Assembly: GCA_018396995.1 (NCBI GenBank)
Contig: JAGTQB010000004.1
Coordinates: 1 to 64,000 of the forward strand
Direction of reading: 5' to 3'
Origin: Candidatus Bathyarchaeota archaeon
Lineage (GTDB): Archaea > Thermoproteota > Bathyarchaeia > Bathyarchaeales > DTEX01
Length of the DNA stretch: 64,000 nucleotides
Shown here: positions 34,392 through 42,206 of the stretch, one piece after another
Layout: each line of letters begins with the position of its first letter
Numbering within the stretch: the stretch's first letter is position 1
Position numbers and translations under genes: made by a program
The notes under the pieces: model-generated
The model's input: the letters and a program-made list of their open reading frames with translations, nothing else
Database searches by the model: none
Told to the model about the DNA's origin: nothing

Positions 34392-35765
34392 TTAAAGTGA
34401 GACTCTTAAAAATTTTGTAATCTTCTCCTGCAAAAGCTCGTTTCTTAAAAGAGCGCTTGCTTTAATCCATTCCTTCAACGGAATTGCAAATTTCTTGCTT
34501 ATATATTCTAACGCATCTTTAAGTGTATCAAATTTCTCGCAGCCATGTTTAAAGGCTTCTCGGACGCATTCCCTGTTTATCCATACACCTAAAGGCATAA
34601 TATATTCTGGATGAATCTCCCTCATCGCAACTACACTAGCTTGTCTACCTTCTCTTGCCAAAAACTCTGCCACAGCCAACCTAACAGCATAGTAACATCC
34701 CCCAAGTGAAGCATAAGTTGTCCTCCCGCGATATCCCTCCCAATCGCTTCCTATTGCAACGTAATCGCCATGAGGATTCCATAATGTTCTGGGATACCAC
34801 GCTTCAATCCACTCATACATCCACTTTGAGGGTATTAAAAGAATAACAAATTTATTTCCAAGATAATCAAAACTATAAACTCTATATTCACTTATTTCGG
34901 GATTATGCTTAACTCTATCTTCTATTAGTCTCCTCGAAATTAATGAGTCGACGGCAGTTATGCTCCACCTTGTAGGCACAAGTCTCCTCTGTCTTTTTAT
35001 GCCAAAAGCACCAAGACTAAAAGCCCTTTGAATAGCTGATATTGGAACCCCGTTTAAATAAAGGTCTAATACGGCTTCCTCGGCTCCCAAGTCATAATCA
35101 CTGTATGCCTTCTCAATCCTATGATCAAATTTAACATTTCCAAGCTCAATCTTAGATAACGGAGCTGATGGCCCCATCGGTAAAAACTCGTCATCAAATA
35201 GGAAGCTCCCGGAAGGCTTCTTCTTGAAGATAACCTCAGTATCCACGGGTTCTCTTGAGAGAGCTATCTCAAGGGTCCTACTTAAGAGCTGGTTTTCAAG
35301 GGGCTTTTTAACGTTTACCCTAAACTTTCCTCGAACCAACTTAGTTCTGAAATCAACTATTTCATCAATTGTCTTTCCAATCCATTCCTCCGGAGAGTCA
35401 AATAATGATGTATTACCTATAATAGGGGGCACAAGCGGTCCAGCATAAACGTATGGATAACCTATGCGCCCGATGAAGACGCTTGGAGGAGATGAACCTG
35501 ATAGCGCTTCTGCATCAATAAGGTTCTTAGTTTTCATGAAGGAAAATAACCTGAGGAGCGCCGGGCACCTTGACTTTCCGCAAAGTAATTTACTCCCTCT
35601 ACAGTATAGGCAAAGATTATTTTTAAACTTGAGAATCAAATCCTGTGATGATTGTATGTTTATATCTCCAGCGAACTTTTCATCACTAATAACATGCTCC
35701 AGCCATGGAACACTTACCTGAACCTTTTTTAATATTTTTCTTCGCAATATCTTCAACTTAATCAA
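34392..35765 (-). CDS. NreA-family DNA repair protein with a C-terminal PIP-like motif
   Basis: 457 residues. The archaeal Nre family acts in DNA repair with PCNA. The N-terminal zinc-binding Cys set CLYCRGSKLLCGKSRCP is at about residue 52, followed by family segments VFIGRIGYPYVYAGPLVPP and GPSAPLSKIELGNVKFD, and in the C-terminal half the RRLVPTRWSITAVD and GGCYYAVRLAV stretches. The tail ends in QEKITKFL, fitting the PCNA-binding PIP box (Q-x-x-h-x-x-aromatic-x). The start is TTG 35765; a later start is possible. Confidence 0.82.
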   Translation of the reverse strand: MIKLKILRRKILKKVQVSVPWLEHVISDEKFAGDINIQSSQDLILKFKNNLCLYCRGSKLLCGKSRCPALLRLFSFMKTKNLIDAEALSGSSPPSVFIGRIGYPYVYAGPLVPPIIGNTSLFDSPEEWIGKTIDEIVDFRTKLVRGKFRVNVKKPLENQLLSRTLEIALSREPVDTEVIFKKKPSGSFLFDDEFLPMGPSAPLSKIELGNVKFDHRIEKAYSDYDLGAEEAVLDLYLNGVPISAIQRAFSLGAFGIKRQRRLVPTRWSITAVDSLISRRLIEDRVKHNPEISEYRVYSFDYLGNKFVILLIPSKWMYEWIEAWYPRTLWNPHGDYVAIGSDWEGYRGRTTYASLGGCYYAVRLAVAEFLAREGRQASVVAMREIHPEYIMPLGVWINRECVREAFKHGCEKFDTLKDALEYISKKFAIPLKEWIKASALLRNELLQEKITKFLRVSL

Positions 35766-35813
35766 CCAAGGATATAAAAAATATTTTTAAGCAATTAAAG
35801 AAAAGTTCCATCA

Positions 35814-36413
35814 CTACTCTATCTTTATCGGCTCCCCCTTAGGCACCTCCTTCTTCTTCGGTAGGGTAACTTCAAGAACACCATTTTTATAAGTTGATTT
35901 AGCCTGCTTCGGATCAACCTTCTCTGGCAGCTCAACCTCCTTATAGTATTTGCGTTGTGGTGTATCAACGCTTATTATTAATGTTGTTTCAGTACCCTGC
36001 AACTTTATGTCCTCCTTCTCAACACCCGGCAGCTCGGCTATAACTTTTATTTCACCATCAGTATTGATTATGTCGACGAGAGGCTCCCTCTCCTCTCTAA
36101 TAGATACGGACGGTCTACCAAACCTGCCGATTCCGGGTTTTACGTTACCAAATTCTCTTATTTCTGGCTTTCCATCCGGGCCTATTGTTATGCTATATCC
36201 ATAGACAAATGGCCCCCATTCACGTACCCTAGTTCCGTTCGGCAGAGTTCTCTCGCGTACCAAGTCTTTTGGCACTCTTCTCGTCAGGTCCTCAAACTCC
36301 CTTTCAAACGCCCGCTCAATCTCCCTGAAGAACTCATCTATATCTTCAAAGAGTCCCGAGAATGGTCTCCGCCTCCTGAACCATCTTTCCCAAAATTCAT
36401 CAAAGGACGACAT
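35814..36413 (-). CDS. Small heat-shock protein (Hsp20/alpha-crystallin)
   Basis: 199 residues. The alpha-crystallin domain spans about residues 100-195, beginning REPLVDIINTDGEIKVIAELPGV and ending with KSTYKNGVLEVTLPK; a C-terminal PIKIE gives the I-x-I motif used for oligomer assembly. The longer N-terminal 100 residues are rich in Arg, Glu and Phe. It prevents aggregation of unfolded proteins. The start is ATG 36413 with GGGGGA just upstream; TTG 36425 is inside that site. Confidence 0.93.
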   Translation of the reverse strand: MSSFDEFWERWFRRRRPFSGLFEDIDEFFREIERAFEREFEDLTRRVPKDLVRERTLPNGTRVREWGPFVYGYSITIGPDGKPEIREFGNVKPGIGRFGRPSVSIREEREPLVDIINTDGEIKVIAELPGVEKEDIKLQGTETTLIISVDTPQRKYYKEVELPEKVDPKQAKSTYKNGVLEVTLPKKKEVPKGEPIKIE

Positions 36414-36447
36414 AGGTTCCCCCAAATAATATTATTAATGCAATATC

Positions 36448-36843
36448 TTAAAAGATTATCTCTGCAGAACAATTGATGTGTCTGAGAATGAGGAGAAGAG
36501 AATCAATGTTCTCTTTCCTAACATTAAGTTCCATTTTATGTGGGCAGAGATCATCCAACCTAATTTCTCTGCTATTTTGATCATATATTAATGGATAAAG
36601 GCGGCAACCATAAGGTCTAAACCTGTATATTTTACATTTGTTTTCCTCGAGAAAGAAGCATTTTCCATTAATATTTCTTAACCTCCAGCCTTGGAGGGAT
36701 CTAACGGCAAAATCGCTTAATCGATAACCCAACTTAACTATTCTGTTAATGTCGGGTCTCGTTAATAGCATTTCTGTTCCGTAACAGCATAGTGAACAAC
36801 CATGCCTTAGACATGGCTCACCGCTCAGCGGTTTTATGCGCAT
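36448..36843 (-). CDS. YkgJ-type CxxxCxxCC zinc/iron-chelating protein
   Basis: 131 residues. The YkgJ/UPF0153 signature is visible as CLRHGCSLCCYG near the N-terminus, then GKCFFLEENKCKIYRFRPYGCRLYP with three more Cys, and DLCPHK. Six to eight Cys suggest an Fe-S cluster or metal site. Family role is unknown. The start is ATG 36843 with GGTGA 5 nt upstream; GTG 36867 is less likely. It is divergent from thyA. Confidence 0.85.
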   Translation of the reverse strand: MRIKPLSGEPCLRHGCSLCCYGTEMLLTRPDINRIVKLGYRLSDFAVRSLQGWRLRNINGKCFFLEENKCKIYRFRPYGCRLYPLIYDQNSREIRLDDLCPHKMELNVRKENIDSLLLILRHINCSAEIIF

Positions 36844-36952
36844 ATTAGTCACCCGAAGATTTTTCACATTTATATCGCTATATAAACATCATCATTATAT
36901 GAATGATATACAGGTTTATTATGAAACCAAAAATCAATTTCGGCTGATAAAA

Positions 36953-37660
36953 ATGTATGAGTATTGTGGTGTCTTGATTAGAGCACGCACTGTGGCTGAG
37001 GCATGGGAAAAAAGTGTTGTGAAATGCTGGGAGAAGGGGGTTGAAGTTCCTAGTGAGTATGGTGAGAAGTGTAGGGAGGTTTTAGGTTTATTAGTAATTG
37101 TTGAAGAGCCATTTGCCGAGCCAAGAATCCATAAGGGGGATGTATTCACTGCGATAAGAGGCTCCTTAGAGAAATATATCAACGAAATCTTAGAAGGAAC
37201 CCTTGATTGGGCGGTTAAAGAAGGAAAAATACATTATACATATCATGAGAGACTCTTTAATTACCCTCCAGAAGGGGTAAACCAAGTAGAATATATAGTT
37301 AAGAAACTGCTGGAGACAAATTTTTCTAGGAGGGCTCAAGCAATTACATGGGTTCCGGAGAGGGATATGTGGGCCGACTCACCGCCGTGCCTACAGAGAG
37401 TGTGGTGCACCGTGAGGGATGGAAGGCTCATCATGCATACGTGTTGGAGAAGTAGGGATGTTTTCAGGGCGATGCATATGAATATGTTAGCGATGACAGA
37501 TCTTCAAAAAAGAATTGCTGAAAGAATGAGTGTGGATGTTGGTCCATATGTAGATTTCTCTAATAGCGCACATATATATGAGAAATCTTACCCGGAAGTA
37601 GAACACTTCATGAAAGTTCTTAAGAAACGATCTTTAGACCCTATAAAAACGGTTTTATAG
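36953..37660 (+). CDS. thyA: Thymidylate synthase (ThyA family, archaeal type)
   Basis: 235 residues. It methylates dUMP to dTMP. The catalytic Cys is in DSPPCLQRVWC at about residue 145, followed by the Arg-containing LIMHTCWRSRDVFRAMHMNM and the dUMP-binding FSNSAHIYEKSYPEVE. The N-terminus MYEYCGVLIRARTVAEAWE is the shorter archaeal form. The start ATG 36953 has a weak GGCTGAT site; ATG 36899 would add 18 residues and has a TATA box CTATATAAA just upstream, so a leaderless start is possible. Divergent from the YkgJ-type gene. Confidence 0.88.
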   Translation: MYEYCGVLIRARTVAEAWEKSVVKCWEKGVEVPSEYGEKCREVLGLLVIVEEPFAEPRIHKGDVFTAIRGSLEKYINEILEGTLDWAVKEGKIHYTYHERLFNYPPEGVNQVEYIVKKLLETNFSRRAQAITWVPERDMWADSPPCLQRVWCTVRDGRLIMHTCWRSRDVFRAMHMNMLAMTDLQKRIAERMSVDVGPYVDFSNSAHIYEKSYPEVEHFMKVLKKRSLDPIKTVL

Positions 37661-37820
37661 GATATTATTCTTCAAATAATGCGGTTGATGATGAGGGAGT
37701 CAGTTGTGGATAAAGTAATAAATGACGATGAAACCCGATCTGAAACCCTACATCTTTTTACTTAAGGCGTGTGGCTCTCATAATCTTGATCTCGCCGGAT
37801 TTCATAGCGGTTCCAGCAAA

Positions 37821-38378
37821 TTATAGCCATCTATGACCATACTTGTCAAGGTAAACAATTTCTTTTATATCTTTCCTTTTAGGCGGCTCTTTTGGAATTT
37901 CTGCAGGATAACCTAATGGCAATAGTGCTACCACACTAACCTCCTGGGGTACTCCAAGAACCTCAGCTGCTTTTTTGGCGTCAAAGGCGCCAACGTAGAC
38001 TGTGCCTAAGCCGAGACTCCAAGCTGTGAGGACGAGATTTTGAAGAGCTAGTGCCACATCAAACATGAACCAGTCGCCTTTATCAGTTACCGGTTTTCCT
38101 TTATAATATCCTGAGAGACCGAGCTTAGCGCAGGCAACAATAACGACAGGGGCTTTCTTAACGGCATTAAATGCGGGATTCATGGGAAGTAATGTCTCAG
38201 CCAATTTCTCTTTAACCTCAGCGCTTTTAACAACTATGAACTCCCAGCACTGTGTATTAGCCCATGATGGAGCCCATCGAGCTGCCTCTAAGACAACCAG
38301 TAACTTTTCATCTTCAACGGGATCAGACTTAAAATTTCTGACAGACCTGCGCGTCTTTATAACCTCTATTATATCCAT
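37821..38378 (-). CDS. Nitroreductase-family FMN oxidoreductase
   Basis: 185 residues from ATG 38378 (GTGA upstream), matching family N-termini: IIEVIKTRRSVRNFKSDPV, the FMN-contacting Arg-Arg-Ser motif. Further landmarks are APSWANTQCWEF and VTAWSLGLGTVYVGAFD. The family reduces nitro groups, quinones or other acceptors with NAD(P)H. The substrate is unknown. The next gene, YjbQ, starts upstream on the same strand 79 bp away. Confidence 0.88.
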   Translation of the reverse strand: MDIIEVIKTRRSVRNFKSDPVEDEKLLVVLEAARWAPSWANTQCWEFIVVKSAEVKEKLAETLLPMNPAFNAVKKAPVVIVACAKLGLSGYYKGKPVTDKGDWFMFDVALALQNLVLTAWSLGLGTVYVGAFDAKKAAEVLGVPQEVSVVALLPLGYPAEIPKEPPKRKDIKEIVYLDKYGHRWL

Positions 38379-38457
38379 GTCTAAATCACTAGATATTATA
38401 TGTCTATCTTTTTTTAACTTAAATAGGCTTTGATGACCGTGGAGATCTACGTTAATT

Positions 38458-38886
38458 CTATTCGCCAATTACCTGTACCTTAATTGTACGTGTCTGAGGT
38501 CCATCCATCTCTATAAATAGTATTGATTGCCAAGTGCCCAGCACCATCTCACCATTCACTATTGGAATTGTTATAAAGGGCTTAATTAGGGAATTTAGTA
38601 TGTGTGCATGCGCATTCTGTTCCCCCGGAACCCATCTGTATTTGGCATTATGCCTATAGTCTCCCTTTATTGGGGCAATCTTCTCCATGGTTACAAGTAT
38701 ATCTGTCCATAAGTCCGGGTCATGCTCGTTAACGGTTATTGCAGCAGTTGTATGGGGAACCCATATATTAACGAAGCCACTTTTTATGCCGCTCCGCTCT
38801 ATGACCCCGCTAACTTCGCTCGTCACATTTATGACCTGCATCCTTTCCCTACTCTTAACAGATATCTCATCCAAGTGCATCTTCAA
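38458..38886 (-). CDS. YjbQ / UPF0047 family protein
   Basis: 142 residues of the UPF0047/YjbQ family: SGVIERSGIKSGFVNIWVPHTTAAITVNEHDPDLW, HAHILNSLI and LGTWQSILFIEMDGPQTRTIKV. The conserved His and Glu-His line one pocket. Members have weak thiamine-phosphate synthase activity, which has led to the name secondary thiamine-phosphate synthase; the physiological role is unsettled. The start is TTG 38886 with GGGGGG 6 nt upstream. Confidence 0.9.
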   Translation of the reverse strand: MKMHLDEISVKSRERMQVINVTSEVSGVIERSGIKSGFVNIWVPHTTAAITVNEHDPDLWTDILVTMEKIAPIKGDYRHNAKYRWVPGEQNAHAHILNSLIKPFITIPIVNGEMVLGTWQSILFIEMDGPQTRTIKVQVIGE

Positions 38887-39162
38887 AATAGACCCCCCTT
38901 TCTGACCTTCATTATTATTACACCTGCTAAGTATAGTTAACGCTAATTAATTAATAGCCGCCATAATCTGAACATAGGGGCTTTCAAGCAATTCTTGGAC
39001 TTTAAATAAAATCATATATATCGCCTCTCATATTATCTTAGAAATTTAGGATAGAGGGTGTATGCCTTGGGATGGCATTAGATTTAAGCTTAAAACAATT
39101 TTTAGTGAAGATGTTTGGCCAGAAAGACTCTTCAACACCTTTCATGATCTGGGGGGAAAATC

Positions 39163-40269
39163 TTGTCTGAGAATAAGAGGATTATATTGGATCCTTTTGG
39201 GGCAACTGTAATAGAGGATTATGAACGGCTCTTCACGGAGTTTGGGATACAACCACTTAAGCCCCTCCTTTCAGAGATACCAAACCCGTTCATGGCTATG
39301 CGTAGAGGCGTTATTTTTGGGCATAGAGACCTCGAGCGCGTTATCAACGCCATGAAAAGCGGAAAGGAGTTTGCAGTTATGAGCGGTATAAAGCCTACCG
39401 GAGAGTTTCACCTTGGAACTCTTGTCACTGTCCGCGAGATAATTTATTTTCAGCAGCAGGGTGCAGTAGCCTTTTACTGTATCGCTGATATAGAGGCCTA
39501 TGAGGATAACGGAATACCCTTTGAAGAGAGCGAGAAGATAGCCATAAACAACGTTGCGGACCTATTAGCCTTGGGATTCGATCTGAAGAGGGGCTATATA
39601 TACCGACAGTCAAAAGAGGAGAGAGTAAAGGACTTAGCAATACTCTTTAGTAGGGGTGTAACTTTGGCGACAATAAAGGCTATTTACGGTGAGAGACATA
39701 TGGGTCTATATTTATCGGCACTTATACAGGCAGGAGATATACTTATGCCCCAGCTAGAGGACTTCGGTGGACCAAAACCAACGGTAGTCCCGGTTGGCAT
39801 AGACCAGGATCCGCATATCCGATTCACAAGAGATCTTGCGGATAGATTCTATAACAAATTTAAGTTTATCCCACCCTCATCAACATATCACAGATTAATT
39901 AAGGCATTAGATGGCAGCTATAAGATGAGTAAGCGAGATCCAATGAGCTATTTTACGCTAGATGAGGATCCGGAGCTGATAAAGAAGAAGATTTTTAATG
40001 CTTTTACTGGCGGGCGGCCGACTGCAGAAGAGCAGCGTAAGCTTGGTGGAAACCCTGAGATATGCCCGATCTTCGATCTCTACCTTTTCCACTTCTTCGA
40101 AGATGATAAGGACGTAATAGAACTCTATAACGATTGTAGATGTGGGAACATCTTATGCGGTGAAGATAAGGCCCGCTTGGCAAAAATCGTAGCGGACTTC
40201 GTTAAGGAGCATCAGAGGAGAAAACGCCAATACATGGATAAGGCAATAGAGACCCTAAAAACCAAGTAG
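39163..40269 (+). CDS. trpS: Tryptophanyl-tRNA synthetase
   Basis: 368 residues, the archaeal/eukaryotic TrpRS type. The HIGH-equivalent PTGEFHLGTL is at about residue 78 and the KMSKS-equivalent KMSKRDP at about 253; VPVGIDQDPHIRFTRDLA is diagnostic of the group. The start is TTG 39163 with GGGGGG 6 nt upstream. It stands alone; trpEGD are 21 kb away. A 49-codon frame overlaps its start on the same strand (39062-39211) and is probably not a gene. Confidence 0.94.
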   Translation: MSENKRIILDPFGATVIEDYERLFTEFGIQPLKPLLSEIPNPFMAMRRGVIFGHRDLERVINAMKSGKEFAVMSGIKPTGEFHLGTLVTVREIIYFQQQGAVAFYCIADIEAYEDNGIPFEESEKIAINNVADLLALGFDLKRGYIYRQSKEERVKDLAILFSRGVTLATIKAIYGERHMGLYLSALIQAGDILMPQLEDFGGPKPTVVPVGIDQDPHIRFTRDLADRFYNKFKFIPPSSTYHRLIKALDGSYKMSKRDPMSYFTLDEDPELIKKKIFNAFTGGRPTAEEQRKLGGNPEICPIFDLYLFHFFEDDKDVIELYNDCRCGNILCGEDKARLAKIVADFVKEHQRRKRQYMDKAIETLKTK

Positions 40270-40293
40270 AAAAATAAGAGTGGGGATTTGTTT

Positions 40294-41253
40294 TTATCTT
40301 GTTTCTTGTCTCACGAAAAGCATATACGTGGCTATCAATGTGAATACTGCTATCAACGCTATTACCAATATATTTGGCCAAACCATCGCTAGGCTCTCAA
40401 TTATTGAGACAGCTCTAATAGCTTGTTGTAGAGGTCGGCCTGAAGTAGCTCCTCCCTCCGGCATAAATCCTGCTCCTATATAAGCCCTAAGAATATTATT
40501 AGCGGCTCTATTGAAGTGGTAGTTTGGCGTGAACATATTTACCGTTTCAGTAATAGTTATTCTTCTTCTAATTTCTTCTCTTAATTCTGGCGTAATTGTC
40601 ATATTTTGTCCTGGTTGTATGCGGATTGGAGTTATGGAAAATACTACCATCGTGGCTATTATGGGCAGTATGAATGTGAAGACAGCCCATATCATAATGC
40701 TGGCGATGACGCTAACCGTTGTCTTTTTAGACACCGTGGATATCAATATTGCTATGCCGTAGTAGGCTACTGCATAAATTATTGAGATAATGAGGAATAG
40801 AAAAAGCCTGGCTGCATCATCGCCTGTCGGCGTTATCCCAAGCGCTATTATGCTCCCCCCAACATTAACCAGAAATGCTATACATACAGCTAACGAGATT
40901 GCAGCAACCGTCCCGAGGAATTTCCCATTAATGAATGTATCCCTGAAAACTGGCTGAGCGAGAACCATTTTTAATGTACCTTTTTCCCTCTCCCCAGATA
41001 CAGCGTCTACACCTAAAACTATGCCAAGGATTGGCGCGAAATAAGCCATCATACTTGTTAGGTTTGATGCTACTGAAAGGAGGAAACCTCTTGGCATAGC
41101 TGTTGGCGCGGCAATGCCCTGAGTAGCCGAAATATATGTGCTTGCAACAGCCGCAATCATTAGCAGGGCGAAGATAGATAGTAAGATTATGAATCTCTTG
41201 CTCCTTATAATATCTGAAAATTCTTTCGAGGCTATAACAGATACGCTGGCCAT
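40294..41253 (-). CDS. ABC-2 type transporter permease (NosY-like)
   Basis: 319 residues from ATG 41253 (GGGGG about 8 nt upstream). Six membrane spans with the ABC-2 pattern: a first span after KEFSDIIRSKRF, a long extracellular loop, and the SGEREKGTLKMVLAQPVFRD motif typical of NosY/ABC-2 membrane proteins. The partner ATPase starts immediately upstream, with its stop 5 bp before this start. A large extracellular loop between spans 5 and 6 (about residues 210-270) is unusual and may contact the NEW3 protein. Confidence 0.87.
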   Translation of the reverse strand: MASVSVIASKEFSDIIRSKRFIILLSIFALLMIAAVASTYISATQGIAAPTAMPRGFLLSVASNLTSMMAYFAPILGIVLGVDAVSGEREKGTLKMVLAQPVFRDTFINGKFLGTVAAISLAVCIAFLVNVGGSIIALGITPTGDDAARLFLFLIISIIYAVAYYGIAILISTVSKKTTVSVIASIMIWAVFTFILPIIATMVVFSITPIRIQPGQNMTITPELREEIRRRITITETVNMFTPNYHFNRAANNILRAYIGAGFMPEGGATSGRPLQQAIRAVSIIESLAMVWPNILVIALIAVFTLIATYMLFVRQETR

Positions 41254-41258
41254 CACGA

Positions 41259-42200
41259 TTACCCCCACTTATAATACTTCATGAAAAGGTCTTCGATTGA
41301 TGGAACTGTGAGCTCAAGCGCGACAATTTCTACACCATGTGCTGATGCTAACCTACTAACCTCAGCTCTAACATCCTTACTAGCCTCAATCAAGATATAC
41401 TCTCTATCAACCCTCACATTTCTTACATCCTTAAGGTTCAGAATCGCATTGGCAAATCTTCCGATGTCTCCTTTACCCTGAACTCGGATTTTGTAGCCCT
41501 CTTCAGCTATAAATTTTTCGGCAAGATCTTTAACGCCGCCATGCAGCACTATTCTTCCGCGATTAATTATAGCTATATCGTCACATAGAGGGCCGACCTC
41601 AAAGAGTAGGTGGGTACTAAGCACAATGGTTTTTCCCTCATCCCTAAGCTTGAGAACTAAGTTTTTAAATGTTCTCGCAGCCTCCGGATCCAATCCAGCC
41701 GTTGGCTCATCAAACATTAGGAGCTCAGGATCCTTTAGTAGCGCCTGCGCTATCCCTAATCGCTGTTTCATTCCCCGGGAAAAACCGCCAACTTTTCTGT
41801 CTTTAGCGTCTTCCAAACCGACAATCTTTAACACCTTCTCAACACGCTCCTCCCTCTCAGCCTTATTGATTCCATTTAAAGCCGCTATGTAAAGTAGATT
41901 CTGCTTGGCTGTCAGATGGTCATAGAAGTCAGCTCCCTCTGGCAGAACGCCAACCCTCTTTCTAATCTCAACCGAGTTTTTGATAATGTCAAAGCCTAGG
42001 ACCCTTGCTGAGCCACTTGTCGGCATTACCAGGCCTATAAGAGTCATCATCAGAGTCGTTTTTCCAGCACCATTCGGCCCAAGAAGACCAAAGATTCTTC
42101 CACGTTCAACCGTTAAATTCACGTTGTCTAAGGCCTTTACAATTTTTCCTTCAGAGCGGTATATCTTTGTTAGGTTTTTGGTCTCAATAATATAATTCAT
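41259..42200 (-). CDS. ABC transporter ATP-binding protein
   Basis: 313 residues. Walker A GPNGAGKTT, Q-loop region LPEGADFYDH, signature FSRGMKQR (a variant of LSGGQ), Walker B LLMFDEPTAG and the switch His in STHLLFEV. After about residue 220 comes the C-terminal domain usual in DrrA/NatA-type exporters. It energises the ABC-2 permease encoded just downstream. It lies 6 bp downstream of the NEW3-repeat gene, so all three are one transcription unit. Confidence 0.93.
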   Translation of the reverse strand: MNYIIETKNLTKIYRSEGKIVKALDNVNLTVERGRIFGLLGPNGAGKTTLMMTLIGLVMPTSGSARVLGFDIIKNSVEIRKRVGVLPEGADFYDHLTAKQNLLYIAALNGINKAEREERVEKVLKIVGLEDAKDRKVGGFSRGMKQRLGIAQALLKDPELLMFDEPTAGLDPEAARTFKNLVLKLRDEGKTIVLSTHLLFEVGPLCDDIAIINRGRIVLHGGVKDLAEKFIAEEGYKIRVQGKGDIGRFANAILNLKDVRNVRVDREYILIEASKDVRAEVSRLASAHGVEIVALELTVPSIEDLFMKYYKWG

Positions 42201-42206
42201 TATCTC

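Noticed and set aside
39062..39211. 49-codon frame with a GAGGGTG site overlapping the trpS start
   Set aside because: No family resemblance, it runs through the trpS ribosome site and start, and trpS has a better one.
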